Shown here in pieces: positions 47,306-58,869 of a stretch of 64,000 bases of DNA. Under the pieces are notes generated by a model. The model had not been told where the DNA came from. It worked only from the letters and a program-made list of their open reading frames with translations, and ran no database searches. Source of the stretch: Nectonema munidae (taxonomy: Eukaryota > Nematomorpha > Nectonematoida > Nectonematidae); contig JAUIRK010000570.1 of the NCBI GenBank assembly GCA_030549495.1, positions 1,527,501 through 1,591,500 on the forward strand, given 5' to 3'. The position numbers and the translations under genes were made by a program. How positions within the stretch are numbered: the first letter of the stretch is position 1; each line of letters opens with the position of its first letter.

Positions 47306-48455
47306 GAAAGAAATTTTTGACTGAAGAGCCAACAAAAACCAATAATAAAAAAGGGAAGATTGAAAAATACCATAAACAACATTTTAACCATTTAGAGTAA
47401 GTCAGTAAAATCAACAGAAATGCAATTCGATGTTATTCTTTGAAAAAAATAAAAACAGAAGAAATATTAAAATGCACTAAGTAGAGTGGAAAGAATCGCA
47501 AAGAAAAATAATTCATTCCATAACTAATAAAACAAAAATAATTATCATCATGATCATCATCATCAATCAATGATTTTTTATGTTGCTCCAAGAAATCATT
47601 TGATTTGAAAAAATGAAACAACTCCTCGTTTTGAATTTTCAAAAAAAAAAAGAAATCAAGAGAAGATTTGTGTAAGAGTTTCTTTAAAAACATTTAATCG
47701 GAATTTTCTTTTTGTGAAAATATTTCGATGTCATGATCGAATAATAATATGAATTTTGGGTGAATGAAAGCACAAACGAAAATAAAAGTGAAAGCTACAC
47801 GTACGAAAATTCAATATAAATTCAATTAAATTGTTGAAAACTATACAAACTATATATTTTCATACTAATTTTTTCATTATATTAATTTTATATTTAAATG
47901 CATATATATTTTCGCTCTATATTTGAATCGCTGATATAATTTATTGGTTTTAAGTAAAATTTTCTTGCTGACAGACGTGTATCCTTGGTCAGGAGGGGGG
48001 GGGAGGCGCAAGGCCTGGGCGGCATCCCCCTTCGATCAACCAGTGGTTAAGATACGCTAATGCTTTATTAATTTAGTTGAATAGTGAGTTGGTTAATTAG
48101 TTATTTGACAGTAAAATTCTTCGTGTGTGACATTTTGTACGGCAACCTCTCAGATACGACGCTTCTCCACGATGCATACGATGCCAGATGTTTTCCTTAA
48201 ATCACCATCCTAAGCTCTTAAAAAGACCTGAGTTTCCACCTCTAGATTTCTCCTGACTTCAAAGGATTTTAAGCTTCTTGATTCTCGAGAAAATGCATAC
48301 GAAACTCTAGAAAAATATTCCTTTTATTCTTTCTATTTTTATTCAATCAAAAACTAAGAAATTTAAAAAATTTTAACACGATTGAAACTTCTAAACTATG
48401 AGAGAACCTTGCAACTCTTCCAAAATGCTTTGTTATCTCTACAAACATGCATGCA
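47306..48455. other. Intergenic with a solo hAT-like end
   Basis: A GC-rich patch at 47991-48050 has a G-run, GGGCGGCATCCCCCTTCG and CAACCAGTGG. Reversed, this reads CCACTGGTTGATCG and looks like a worn hAT terminus. No partner end, no genes. Confidence 0.4.
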
Positions 48456-48458
48456 AAC

Positions 48459-48631
48459 CAGTGGCGAATCCAGAAAATTGACCATGAGGGGGCAAATTTA
48501 AAATATACTAGTAAAATACTACCATACAAGTCTTGATGCTTTAGGAAAGAGCAAAATCAATAAGGGGAATTTCTGAAGTCATTCTTCATAGGGGGCTAGG
48601 CCCAGGCGCCCCTCCTCTGGATCCACCAGTG
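48459..48631. mobile_element. hAT-type MITE, ~173 bp
   Basis: The left end is CAGTGGCGAATCCAG. The right end, reversed, is CACTGGTGGATCCAG (12 of 15 agree). Both ends run into G/C-rich blocks (GAGGGGGCAA; GGCGCCCCTCCTC). Target duplication not clear. Confidence 0.65.
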
Positions 48632-48639
48632 ATCAACTA

Positions 48640-49295
48640 TTCTGATTTTGGCAGGATTATACCGATAAATGCATTAAATCGATTTCGGGAGGTATGGTCA
48701 AAGATCCAAACTGAACGCCAATCATACTAACATCACAAGAAAGATTAGCACAAATTGTTATGAATTTGAACTTAGGCAACGCATGTTCAAGCCTGCTAAA
48801 TAAAGCATGTTTGGTTTATAATAAAGAAATTGTTGAATAAGGAGAAAGCTATTTTTAATTTTTTTTATAAAAAAAAAATATTGTAGCTTTCGTTCTACTT
48901 TTTCAAGAAAGATCCCAAATTTCGCGAATTCTCAATCTTATTTCTCGAAAAAATTAATTTATTGAGAAACCACAAACTCTGCATACGACTTCATTATACC
49001 TTACATTTTCTCTATAATGAAGGTAAGCATGATTTATGTGTGTACGTAAATGAGATGTTAATCTCTTTGATTGCTTTTAATATAGTGATAGAAACATGCA
49101 AAGTAGATGTATATCTCTAATCCAAAATGTACACCCATGTAAAAAAGTTTTTCATAAAAGTGAAAATTTCAAGGTTTGATAAAACCCCAAGCCATTTTTT
49201 CATAAATCATTTTGAGAGTATTGGCAAAGTTTGTGCTTAGAAAGCATCAATTCTTTCAGGTACCTGTCATTAAACGCTGTTCGGACTTTGCAAGC
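48640..49295. other. No recognised feature
   Basis: AT-rich interval between two MITEs, with only short chance frames. Confidence 0.45.
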
Positions 49296-49303
49296 ATATG
49301 ATT

Positions 49304-49499
49304 GCGTAGCGTAGCGAGGATGGGGACCGTGGTGCAATGGCGATCCCTTCCCATCTTTATTCTCTTAAAAATTTAAATCTATCTGCATTGATGAAGTGTA
49401 GACATTTTTTCGCAAAAATCGACAAAGGTCAACTTTCTAAGTTTTTTTTTGGAAAAAAGTTCCCACCCCTTTTTTTCTATTTTTTTTGCTGCGCCACTG
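49304..49499 (+). mobile_element. hAT-type MITE, copy 1, perfect target duplication
   Basis: Flanked by an exact 8-bp duplication ATATGATT (49296-49303 and 49500-49507). The left end is GCGTAGCGTAGCGAGGATGG; the right end, reversed, is CAGTGGCGCAGC. 196 bp. An inverted relative lies at 53385-53606; shared words include ATCTATCTGCATTGATGAAG and GTTGACATTTTTT-type tracts with small changes. Confidence 0.8.
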
Positions 49500-49507
49500 A
49501 TATGATT

Positions 49508-50270
49508 AATGATAAACGTGCCCACAACACACAAAAATTATGCCGAAAGTGCTAAATTTGCAAAGTTTTGATTTCGTGGCTTCTAAATTCCCTAAATTTG
49601 TTGCTTCCCACCTTCATAATTACAACACTTTCTTATAGTGCGTTGATAACAACCCTAGCTCAAAACAGCTCATAAGTATTTTTGTCTTTTATAAGAGGTA
49701 ATCACGCAAAAAGCAATGCACGCGCATCTCATATGTCAAGGAAAATAAAATGCGCTGCCTAGGGAACCCAGAAAAACAAAATTTATATATTGGGTATCAT
49801 TCTTCGACCAAGCTAAAACAAAGTAAAGTCATACATACCGGAAGTGAGACCGAAGTGAAAAATGTCGCGTAGAACCATCTTCAAGATGAAGAGAATTCGT
49901 GCCAAATAGAATTTAAAAGGGAGCGTTTGAAACGCAGAAAATCGATAATGAAAACAGACGAGAGGAGCGAGTACAACAGCTATCTCCTCACGGTTTCTTT
50001 GTAATTTCATCGTGGCTTCGGTTATTTACGGTGGAGCTACGAATGAAAGATGAGAAGAAATGGTACGCTGTAGATGATATCATCTGAGGTAAAAGCTATA
50101 GCAATCTTGATATAACGAGAACGCCTTATTATAGAACATGTTGATGATGTTATCAATAGTTGCCAAAGAAAATTCTGCCAGACAAAATGCCGATATCTAA
50201 AAAATTTATCGACAATACGTCTTACATGATGAAATGTCGACATTTTGTCGGCGACATTATGACCGTTGAT
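49508..50270. other. No recognised feature
   Basis: No family motif seen in the short frames here. It may contain the N-terminal end of the adjacent piggyBac remnant, but I could not trace it this far. Confidence 0.4.
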
Positions 50271-50279
50271 GTTTGTCTA

Positions 50280-51720
50280 TTTGGGAGATTTTACATATTA
50301 TAAAACTTGCAGGAAATGGACTTAAACTTTTTTAAAACTGTTTAGACATCGCGGCTCATAATAGTTAGATTTCATCTGAAAAATTTTATCAAGCCGAAAT
50401 GTGGAAGAAAATATTTCCTCAGAGACCTATCTTCAAAATTAAGTGAATTTTCTATGAAACTAAAGTGTAACGATCGTCTTACTCAGAACAAGATATTATT
50501 CAACCTTCAACTTCTCGTGGTTATTCCCATATGAATTTTTATAGACCAAAAAAAAAAGAGGAATGCGAAGATGTGAAAGATGTAAAAAGCCATGTGAAAA
50601 ATATATACAAAGTATACTTGACGAAATTGTTCACAATTGCATTGACTTGCCATATATTGAAATAATTTGTATAATTTGAAATAAAAATTTACGATTTTAA
50701 AAGAATAGAGATGCTTCCGTAAAATTATCACCCATAAGTTCTCCAAAAGTTGTCACAAGCACTGGCGTCCAAAAGAATATATTACTATAGATGGGCAGCT
50801 TGTATAGTTCAAAGGAAGATCACCAATAAAGGCTCATGACCCGAAAGATATGGCATGAAAGTGTATCACGTTGTCGACTCTGTAAGCTTTTATGTACTTT
50901 CAAGTTGTCACGGAATTGAGTGATAAAAATTATAAACATTGTAAAAAGACTTGTTACGGCTTCTAATACACCAAAAGATTGTGGAATCTATGTTGATAGT
51001 TTTTTTGCGCACGAATTATGTATCTGGGCAGTAAGTCAAAGACTCATGGTCTGTGGAATAGTTAGAGCAAACTCAGATTCATGCCTCATTTAATTCGTCC
51101 TCCTCATTTGAAAGACTCGAAGCTAGAAGACTATGAAAGCAGATTAGTATACACGGAATACGCCACTCTCACTATTTATATTCCACATAAGCATTCTAAG
51201 AGAAGATTTTGATCTGTCTACGTAATGTCTAGCCAGCACCTTTAGGAAATTAAAACAATAGGGAATCAAAGAAAGCACCAAACTATTTTGGGTTATAACA
51301 AGAGAGGTGGTGATGATATTTTCAACAAAATGGCTACAGATTATTCATGTTAGAGAACGTGTAGGAGGTAGCCAATGACAATTTTTACAAATTTCTTGGA
51401 CATCGCTGCAAATAATAGCTGGGTTATTACAAAAGCGAACATGGTCGGAATGTATCCAAGTATTAGGAAAGGTGGAAGAAAGTGCTTTATAAGATGACTG
51501 ACTAACTGAAAAATACATGCGATTTAGATGTGACAATTCATCAGCACGTGTTGGCATACGAAACATCTGATCTTTTTATGGGTTCAATGCGTCCCAGGTA
51601 CCAACTCAATCATCACGTGGAAGAGGTTATTGCTTTGTTTCAAGCTGCAAGCCCAGAAAAAGAAGTAAAAGAAAATGCACTAAGTGGCAAAGATAAGTAG
51701 TCTCTTTCTTTTTTGAAAGT
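50280..51720 (+). pseudogene. piggyBac transposase pseudogene
   Basis: Pieces in family order on the plus strand: 'MKLKCNDRLTQNK' (near 50455); 'KGRSPIKAHDPKDMA' (near 50812, compare 'DEqLvpFKGR'); 'CGIYVDSFFAHELCIWAVSQ' (about 50980-51040, compare 'vyvDnFFtS..L') with 'LMVCGIVRANSDS' (the 'GT.R.nR' block); 'LGYNKRGGDDIFNKMATDY' (51286-51342, compare 'YNk.KGGVD..DqM...Y'); 'MTIFTNFLDIAANNSWVI' (about 51374-51430); and a basic C-terminus. Many stops and frameshifts. Two of the three catalytic Asp regions can be seen. A VFDTTS-family fragment follows within 60 bases. Confidence 0.75.
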
Positions 51721-51773
51721 GTATTTTTTACATGATGAAAATCTCAAAAGAACGGAGAAAATAGTAAATTTAC

Positions 51774-52560
51774 ATGAAAGTATTGTGTTATATATTTTTT
51801 TGTTATTCAAAAATAACCTTGAAATATTCAGTTGACGTAAAACTCCCATATCAGTCCTGCGAGGAAAGATTATATAGACGGCGTCAGCGAACTTTTCAAA
51901 TCATTATCCCAAACAAAACTTCATCAAACTTGATTAATATATATTGGGATGGAAAGCTATTACCTGCATTGAGAAATAAGTTTCATTATGAAGAGAGAAT
52001 GCTTTTTATTGTTTCAAATAATAACATGGTTAAAATACTTGGCGTGCCTTTGATCAATCTTTATGCAAAAAACAAAGGAGAAGAAGGATTATCAAGTTCT
52101 TCTGTGAATTTATTCGAAGAATGTAATTGTAAAGACTTTGTAAAAACAATGGTTTTTGACACAACTAGTTAAATGAACCCATTCATTGGTGTCCTTGTCG
52201 ACATTACATCGGCGATAAAAAAAGTGAGAGAAGACTTGAGAATATATACTAGTATGAGTTTTTTAATAAATTCAGAAAATAATTAAGTTATCTTTAAGTG
52301 ACAGAACAAACTATACTTTCTAAGAAGGTGAAATCGATAAAAATAAAGTTTTATTTTTTTTTAAAGAAATGTTGAAAGAAAAGTACTTTTGGTCAGATTA
52401 TAAAGAACTATTTCTTTTAAGTATTATGTACTTTGATGGTGAGAAAAGTTTTATTAAATTTAGATCACTAGTCTCTATTAATAAAGCCGGATGTATATAT
52501 CATCCTTTATTGACAACAGTCAACAAGCACTGAATCCGAAAGGGTATTGCTTCCATCTTA
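51774..52560 (+). pseudogene. Transposase-like pseudogene of the 'VFDTTS' family, copy 2
   Basis: An open frame of 132 codons (51774-52172) contains 'LINIYWDGKLLPALRNKFHY', 'MVKILGVPLINLYAKNKGEE' and 'CNCKDFVKTMVFDTTS'. After a stop and a frameshift, 'GVLVDITSAIKKVREDL' follows, then 'DYKELFLLSIMYFDGEKSFI' (about 52397-52456). These blocks match copy 1 at 28440-30150 in the same order. The first ~25 residues of the open frame are hydrophobic and may not belong. The N- and C-terminal thirds are missing. I infer a DNA transposase relic. In related proteins the segment after 'FDTT' runs to a 'CRHH' motif, which is lost here. Confidence 0.6.
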
Positions 52561-52569
52561 TGATAGTAC

Positions 52570-53376
52570 TTTGAATGCTTACTGTCTTTAAGTTATCTAA
52601 GCAAGAAAGATATATTAATATATCATTTTTATTAATGTTTAAAAATATAATTTTTTAAAAATAATTTTAAATTTCCGGCTCCTATTAAATGTTTTAGGTA
52701 CGACTTTTTAAAATGCGTTACTCGTTTTACGCCACTAGTGAATGATTTTTCTTTAAAAAAATATCATTTTCAAATGTTGATATGTTTCTTTGGGAAATAA
52801 GAACAGGACTTTCACCTGATACTTTAAATGGAAGACAATCCCTTTTATTTTAAGATGGAGGCATCATCTTTACTTGGTGTATTTACCTTTGTGAGGCAAT
52901 TTCAAGGCAATACCAATTTAATTATATTTCATAACAAATAATTACTTTTAATTTGTATAGACAAATTTTCCAATTCATTTTTATTCAATAAATCTAGATG
53001 TTTATAATTAGCAAAAATAAATCAGTTTTAATGCAAATATATCTCAAAATTCTTGCTTAATCACAGAGGTATATTATCCTTACTTGGTGCATTTACCAAG
53101 GACTTTACTTGAGCCGTATAAATGCAGTCTTTTATGAAAAAAAGATTACGAATCATTTAGTTAATATTTTATTAAATTGAAGATTGGCGTAAAAGAAACC
53201 GTTTTTGAAACTCCGGTTCCAATAAATAATTAGGTTGCTAATCTCGATTCCAAAAAAGTAGGTGCGCGTATCAAGTATCAACACTACACTGGATACAACA
53301 CAATAGTGATGCGACCATATCAAAATTATATACGATTCCTATTCCCAAAAAAAAGAATTTCCCTCCAAAAATCAGA
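52570..53376. other. No recognised feature
   Basis: AT-rich, with short frames only. The word CTTTACTTGGTG(T/C)ATTTACC occurs twice (about 52867 and 53079), an isolated direct repeat of about 20 bases. Confidence 0.45.
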
Positions 53377-53384
53377 CTTAGTTA

Positions 53385-53606
53385 CAGTGGCGTTGAGAAA
53401 AATAAAAAAATGGGGTCGCACAAGAGAGGCGCATTTTTATCAAAAAATAAAAATCTTCAATCTGGGATTTTTGGGAAAAAAATGTCAACACTTCATCAAT
53501 GCAGATAGATTTATAATACCTTTACATTTATAGAGAATAAAAATTGGTACACCTGGCGAAAATGGAGAAGCACTGTAGCACAGGCCCCGTCGTGGCTACG
53601 CAACAG
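53385..53606 (-). mobile_element. hAT-type MITE, copy 2, with target duplication
   Basis: The left end is CAGTGGCGTTGAGAAA. The right end, reversed, is CTGTTGCGTAGCCACG. The flanks CTTAGTTA (53377-53384) and CTAAGTTA (53607-53614) match at 7 of 8. Inverted relative to copy 1 at 49304. 222 bp, non-coding. Confidence 0.8.
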
Positions 53607-53619
53607 CTAAGTTAGCGCA

Positions 53620-54515
53620 TTCAATATCCATTGAAGAGTATGTAAATTTATCAGAGACCATTGCTACAATTTATAGAGGTTTTAAATTTTATTTTTAAAA
53701 AAAGCATTTTGTATAGTTCAGCTACCCAAACTGATTTTGCTTCAGATTTAAAGCTTATATCTATTGAGTTAAGTATTTCCTTTTGAAGTAAACCCCATTC
53801 TAGTTTAAAAGTTTTTGATATCCAAGTTTACCATCTTTTTAAGCTGCGATAATATATTTTAGATTTATGAGTAATTTTTGATAGATGCATAGATAGCGCT
53901 AAAATTTAAAATAAAAGTGTAAAGTATTAATATATTTTATTTTTAAAGGCCCCAAACAATAAAAAAAAGACTATAACGCTGGACATTATATAATATAAAA
54001 CACTTGTATAAGAATTGACTGCACTTATATAGGTATCTTTTCAAATATCATCAATTTATTGAAAAATTCTTTAAAAATAGAAAAAAACGGGCTTTTAATT
54101 AATAAAACAAAACTTTAAATGTAGAATTTTAAGGCAAAATTAATATGCAGTATGTAACGCTAGACATTTAGAGTAAAGATTGAAATATTTTAGATACTCA
54201 TTAGCTGTATATACAGTCTTTCAGAGCCCAATTGGAAATGGTAGTAAATTTTTCACATAGGAATTCGATACCTGAAAAAATCATTCATTGTATTTACTTA
54301 CCAACATACACAACAGAGTTAATTAAAAGTTTACACACAAAAAATACAAGTAAGCTAATATAAATATTAACAATTATATATTTGGTTTGGTCTTTGCGAC
54401 AAAATATCTTAAATGCATTATTAAGCATTTAAAGTACTCAAAATTGTGTAGATTAAAGGGTTATACTGAGACTGACTTTTTAAACCCTAATAATTTTATG
54501 ATTTTAAGAATCTTG
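53620..54515. other. No recognised feature
   Basis: Very AT-rich; no motif or repeat end recognised. Confidence 0.5.
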
Positions 54516-54519
54516 ATGT

Positions 54520-54681
54520 TCGGTTTATCAAAGAACTTTCAGCTGTAAGGCTATATGTTCGAAGCTGGGTTAATCATAGTTATATATGGTTTTAGTTCTT
54601 GAGAGTAGGGAGCCTTAGAAACAAACCATTAAAATTGTTAAAACTTTGACCTTCAATTGTAAAGTTGAGACACCCTACATT
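54520..54681 (-). repeat. SINE family 2, diverged copy, minus strand
   Basis: Reversed, it reads GTAGGGTGTCTCAAC, then ATTGAAGGTCAAAG, AAGGCTCCCTACTCT, TATGATTAACCCAGC, CATATAGCCTTACAGCTGAA and AGTTCTTTGATA. This is the order seen in the copy at 23778. The B box is destroyed, so it is older than that copy. Confidence 0.7.
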
Positions 54682-54720
54682 TTTTTAGTTGTCGGTATTG
54701 CATCCAAGGGAAGAATAATC

Positions 54721-54818
54721 TTCCATAGCTAGAAAGAAAGTAATGGTAGTAACAATCAGGAATAGAATCTAGACCATCTGAGTCGATACTTCACGCTTCT
54801 ACCACTAAGCCATATTCC
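54721..54818 (-). repeat. tRNA-like SINE head (family 3), minus strand
   Basis: Starting at 54818 on the minus strand, GGAATATGGCTTAGTGGTAG contains a perfect A box (TGGCTTAGTGG). The B-box position reads GATTCTATTCC, a worn form of GGTTCGAATCC. The acceptor ends do not pair, so it is not a tRNA gene. It lies directly upstream, in its own direction, of the SINE 2 copy at 54520. Confidence 0.55.
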
Positions 54819-54829
54819 AATAAAATTTA

Positions 54830-55282
54830 AATATTTTCCTATTTAAAACGTTTAAATAATTTTAAATTTTACTAAAGTTGTTTAAGGTTAAAAAATATAT
54901 ACAAATTAAAAATTTTTTAATTTTTTTAGAAATTATTTAAATGATAAAAAGAACAAATCGCTTAGTCTTAACTTATCAAAACTTAACTATCTAGTTTTTA
55001 GGACGCTAAATATTAATTCTCGTTTTACATAAAAACGGTAGTAAAAATCAAACATGACATATTAAAATTTTTTTAAACTTTCATACGTATTTTTTATGGA
55101 ATAAACAATTAATTCATTACTTTTTTAAGCCTATACATATCCTACTTCTTATAAAATATCTATTCAGTAAATTTAATTTAATTAAAATGCTCAAAAAATT
55201 AAATACTATTCTCATATTAAAAGCAGTATTAGAAGTAGAGTACATTTTTTAAAGGTTATATTAACATTTAAAGTTTAAAGAA
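54830..55282. other. No recognised feature
   Basis: AT-rich spacer between the SINE head and the hAT at 55291. Confidence 0.5.
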
Positions 55283-55290
55283 ATATGTAT

Positions 55291-56836
55291 AGTGTTGCCA
55301 GGCATATTTTATCAAAAATCCGTAAACTTGTTTCAAAAAATCCATAGAAATCCGTAGACCCAAAATTTTTGGGTGGTCCGAGGCTCTTCATTTTTTTTAA
55401 TTTTTTTAGGTCATTTTTTTTATATCTCTCAGTAATAGTATCCCAAAAATAGTGAATCACTAAAAACTATATTTTATTCTAAAATCAACATAATAACAAC
55501 AAACAAAATAAAAAATTGAATTAAACTATAGAAAAATGAAAACACAATATTTATAAAAAAAGTAACATAATAAAAAAATGATGAAAAAACAATATATTAC
55601 ACTGCCTTGATTGCCATAAATATTCCATCACTTAGGGGTACACTTGTGGAATTGATAACACTTCCTGGAGGCTCATATTTATAACATGGTTCTCCTGGAT
55701 CATTGGTTTTCATGTGTAATAGGCTTGAGATGGTATCTAAATCAAGCTGGTTCCTTTTATCAGTTTTTATATTGTTAATAATGCTGTAATGAAAAAAAAC
55801 ATAAGATATAGCAAATAAAAAAGGGATTTGAAGTAATTCTATCCTGAAGAGGCGTTCATAATCGGCATTTGAATGTGATAATACTAATAATGCCATCATC
55901 AGTCTGCATAAAAGTGAAAACCTGAATTTTTCATCTGAAGTTTGCACTTTCGCAAGCTTTGCCCAAAAAAGACCAACCTCAAAATTCTCAAAGCCATCAG
56001 GAAATTTGAAAAACTGATAATCTAAAAACTTCTTAGTCAGTTTATCCATTTCATCAGTTTTTACGATATGAGGAAATCTTCCAACTTAAACATGTACTTA
56101 AACTTTTGGCGATGGATGAGTCTTCGTAATAACTCGGTAAAATGGTCGGAAATGAGAAAACGTAAATTATGCTCAACTAGCCAGTTGCAAAATATAACCT
56201 CTAATTTTTTCACGGGATCATCATTTTCTTTTTTTTTCATAAAAAATTGAAAGTTTTTTTTTCTGTATTTTCCATATTTTTTGCATTTTTCATGTAAAGA
56301 GCTGTTTTGGCATGCTTTTCGAGATCTTTAAATCCACCACTTACAACCAACAATTTCTTAGAACATAAAATACAAAATGCTGAGCCTTCCAAAACACCTT
56401 TTTTGAGCCAATCTAATTTCTTTTCCCACTCTTTTTTGTAAAATTGATCATATTTTCTCGTTTTAAGTTTTTTAGGGGAAAAAACTTCTGAAATATAATT
56501 ATCGGAATCAGACATAGTCTTGAAATTGAAATAAAACCAATTTAAATTGAAATTTATTTGTGTAATTTAATATAAAAAAAAAATATTTTATTTAAAAATT
56601 GGCGTCACATTTCAGTATTTAAAAGCAAGAAAAATAAAATGGAGAAAATTTTTTTTTATGATTTTATTAAAAGCCAAAAAATTTTTCCATGGACAGAAAA
56701 ATCCATAGAAAATCCGTAGAAAATATAATCCGTAGAAAAATCTGGAAGAGACAAAAACCCGCCGGAAAAATTCGTAGGACTATTTTAGCCTCAAAAATCC
56801 GTAAAATACGGATAAATCCGTAGATCTGGCAACACT
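55291..56836 (-). mobile_element. hAT transposon, internally deleted, with target duplication
   Basis: The ends are AGTGTTGCCAG (left) and, reversed at the right, AGTGTTGCCAGATCTACGG. The flanks ATATGTAT (55283-55290) and GTATGTAT (56837-56844) match at 7 of 8. Both sub-terminal regions repeat the motif ATCCGTAGA (left about 55341-55360; right about 56713-56822). The 1.55-kb body keeps only the two ends of a transposase gene. Confidence 0.8.
55597..56515 (-). pseudogene. hAT transposase with N- and C-terminal parts only
   Basis: On the minus strand a start at 56515 gives 'MSDSDNYISEVFSPKKLKTR' and a BED-like finger 'WLKKGVLEGSAFCILCSKK' with 'DLEKHAKTALYMKN'. After a frameshift comes 'DDPVKKLEVIFCNWLVEHNL' and 'SDHFTELLRRLI' (about 56222-56110). 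The text then jumps straight to 'VKTDEMDKLTKKFLDYQFFK' and the dimerisation domain, 'LMMALLVLSHSNADYERLFR' and 'KTDKRNQLDLDTISSLLHMK' (55597-56060). In full relatives the catalytic core of several hundred residues lies between these parts, so an internal deletion near 56065-56090 removed it. Codon pattern is fairly well preserved, which suggests a moderate age. Confidence 0.75.
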
Positions 56837-56849
56837 GTATGTATAATAA

Positions 56850-58150
56850 ACATGACCCTAAAAATTTAAAGCCAATTATGCCTAAAAATTAATTGATGCC
56901 AAAACCTGGGCCTTTAGAAAATTATCAACCAGCACAAACTTTTGGCGGGTCTGCAAATCAGAAAGCCTTACCTAGGTCTATAAATCAAAACATGGGAATA
57001 GTGGTAAATTATTATACTACAGATTTGTTATAAGATTAGCAACAATTTAAACCAGCGAGCGTAGATATTCGCTTTAACCTATAGCTTCGAGTATAAAAAA
57101 CTCGTTAGTTCGGGCAAATTATTGTTCTGGGAGAAAACAACGGTGTGCTTAAATTACAACAGGCGTGTAGGTAAAGTTCTTGAGGAACAAAGATTAAAAT
57201 CGCTGAAAACACAAAGATTGGCTTGAGAAAGGGTCTCGGATAAAAAAACTCGCTCCAATTTACTAATGTCATGAACAAATGAGTAGTGTAACGCTTGTTT
57301 AATATAATTTAAGATTTCTGAGTAAGTTAAAGTTCTATCTCACAGAAAGTCTGCATATAAGTTTTTCGAAAAATCAAGTAGTAAATTTCATATCATATTC
57401 TATAAAAGCATAATTTCTACTAAAAGAACATTAATTTAATTCTAGGTTATTAAAAAAGAGCATATTTTCAGTAAAAATTCAAATGCCACAAAACTTTAAA
57501 TGAATAAATAAAGATTATCACAATATTTTTTAGAAATTTATTTTGCAAATTAATAGCTAAATTTTCCAAATTAGGTTTGTAAATAATTAGTGCTATTAAG
57601 CAACTATCTAAATGCAGGTCTGTTAAAGAAGATCTATATTTATTTTTCATCGCATATGTATGGCAGAATGTTAATTCAGAAAGGTATTCTAAAATTGATG
57701 TTAAAAATAAAGATAATATTTAAACAAGTGAATATTTTCCAGAAAAAAAATAAAGAACTTTAATCAAAATCGTCTTTTCGGTCATTTCTAAAATTCAAAC
57801 TAAAATATGTCTTAGAAAACTACTTATTTTATCAAAACAAATAGAAAAAACTGATAAATTAAAATGAAATATTTGAGATTTAAAATCTTTGCAGGCAAAA
57901 TTCTAAAACCGGAAAAGCTTTTTACTCTCAGAGAACGTTTTGTGAACACCTAATATAGATATACATTATACAAGTTAATACTGATCAAGTGCAACCCATT
58001 ATCCCTTATTCAATATTTATAGTTAAAAAAAAATAATTCATAGCAGTGTTAGAAATACTAAAGTTAAATCAAATTTATAAGAAATTTACTCTGAAGAAGC
58101 ATAAAAAGAAGAAAAATAAATAACAAGTCAATAAGCTAAACTATGTTTGA
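56850..58150. other. Intergenic; possible faint coding relic at 56890-57330
   Basis: A plus-strand segment around 56900-57033 reads 'MPKPGPLENYQPAQTFGGSA' and 'NQNMGIVVNYYTTDLL', then broken pieces follow. The layout weakly recalls the N-terminal region of Piwi/Argonaute proteins, but the similarity is too thin to call. The rest is AT-rich without motifs. Confidence 0.25.
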
Positions 58151-58160
58151 CACCCCTGAG

Positions 58161-58312
58161 CTTAACAGTTGAAGGTCAGGGGTTCGATCCCCAAGGCTCC
58201 CAACTCTAAAAACAAATTCACAAAAAACTGTGATTAACCATCTTAAGCATAATGCGAGCATATAGCTTAACTGCTGAAAGTGCTTTGATATCTCAAACCA
58301 ACCAACCAACCA
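58161..58312 (+). repeat. SINE family 2, 5'-truncated copy with target duplication
   Basis: It starts at CTTAACAGTTGAAGGTCAGG, within the tRNA-like head. It keeps the B box GGTTCGATCCC and the whole body, and ends in (AACC)n. A 9-bp duplication ACCCCTGAG flanks it exactly (58152-58160 and 58313-58321). It differs little from the 23778 copy, so both are fairly young. Truncation at the 5' end is typical of target-primed reverse transcription. Confidence 0.85.
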
Positions 58313-58324
58313 ACCCCTGAGCAG

Positions 58325-58865
58325 TGATGGGATCCAAATTTCGTTTGAGACTACTGGGAAAATTTTTTCAAATTTTCCAACCTAATCGATCGAAAACCCT
58401 ATGTAAATTTATATTTTTTAGGCTTTCCTCCTACCCATTTTAATAGTATCTATCCAACTCTTATACAATGAAAAATGTCATGTTTTAAAGTAAAAAAAGC
58501 TTCTACGCAAAACTTGTTTAATACTTCAAAAATATTGTGATAAAATGAAAATTAAAAAAAATAGAATTATAATCTCAATCGAAGTATTTCCAGATGGCTC
58601 CTTGATTTTGATTGACTTCATGTTCTTGCTTTCTTTTTACTCTTGTGTCATCTGCTGAATGATTCTTTCTCAACCACGTTATAACTGCATCTTTTGCCTT
58701 TCAATTTTTTAGCGGCATGCCAATTAAATTTATTATATGTAGATAAAATGGCGCTGAGACTTTATAAATAAAAATTGTAAAGAAAATAAATTGAAACCGT
58801 TGAGTAAAGCTTTTATTTAGAACAAAATACAAGCAATAACATTTCGGTCACTATGACCTTCTTAA
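58325..58865. other. No recognised feature
   Basis: AT-rich, no motif. The lower terminus of the next hAT copy probably lies in here but was not identified. Confidence 0.4.
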
Positions 58866-58869
58866 GATA

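Noticed and set aside
54721-54818. A minus-strand tRNA gene
   Set aside because: The A box is perfect but the B box has several changes and the acceptor ends do not pair.
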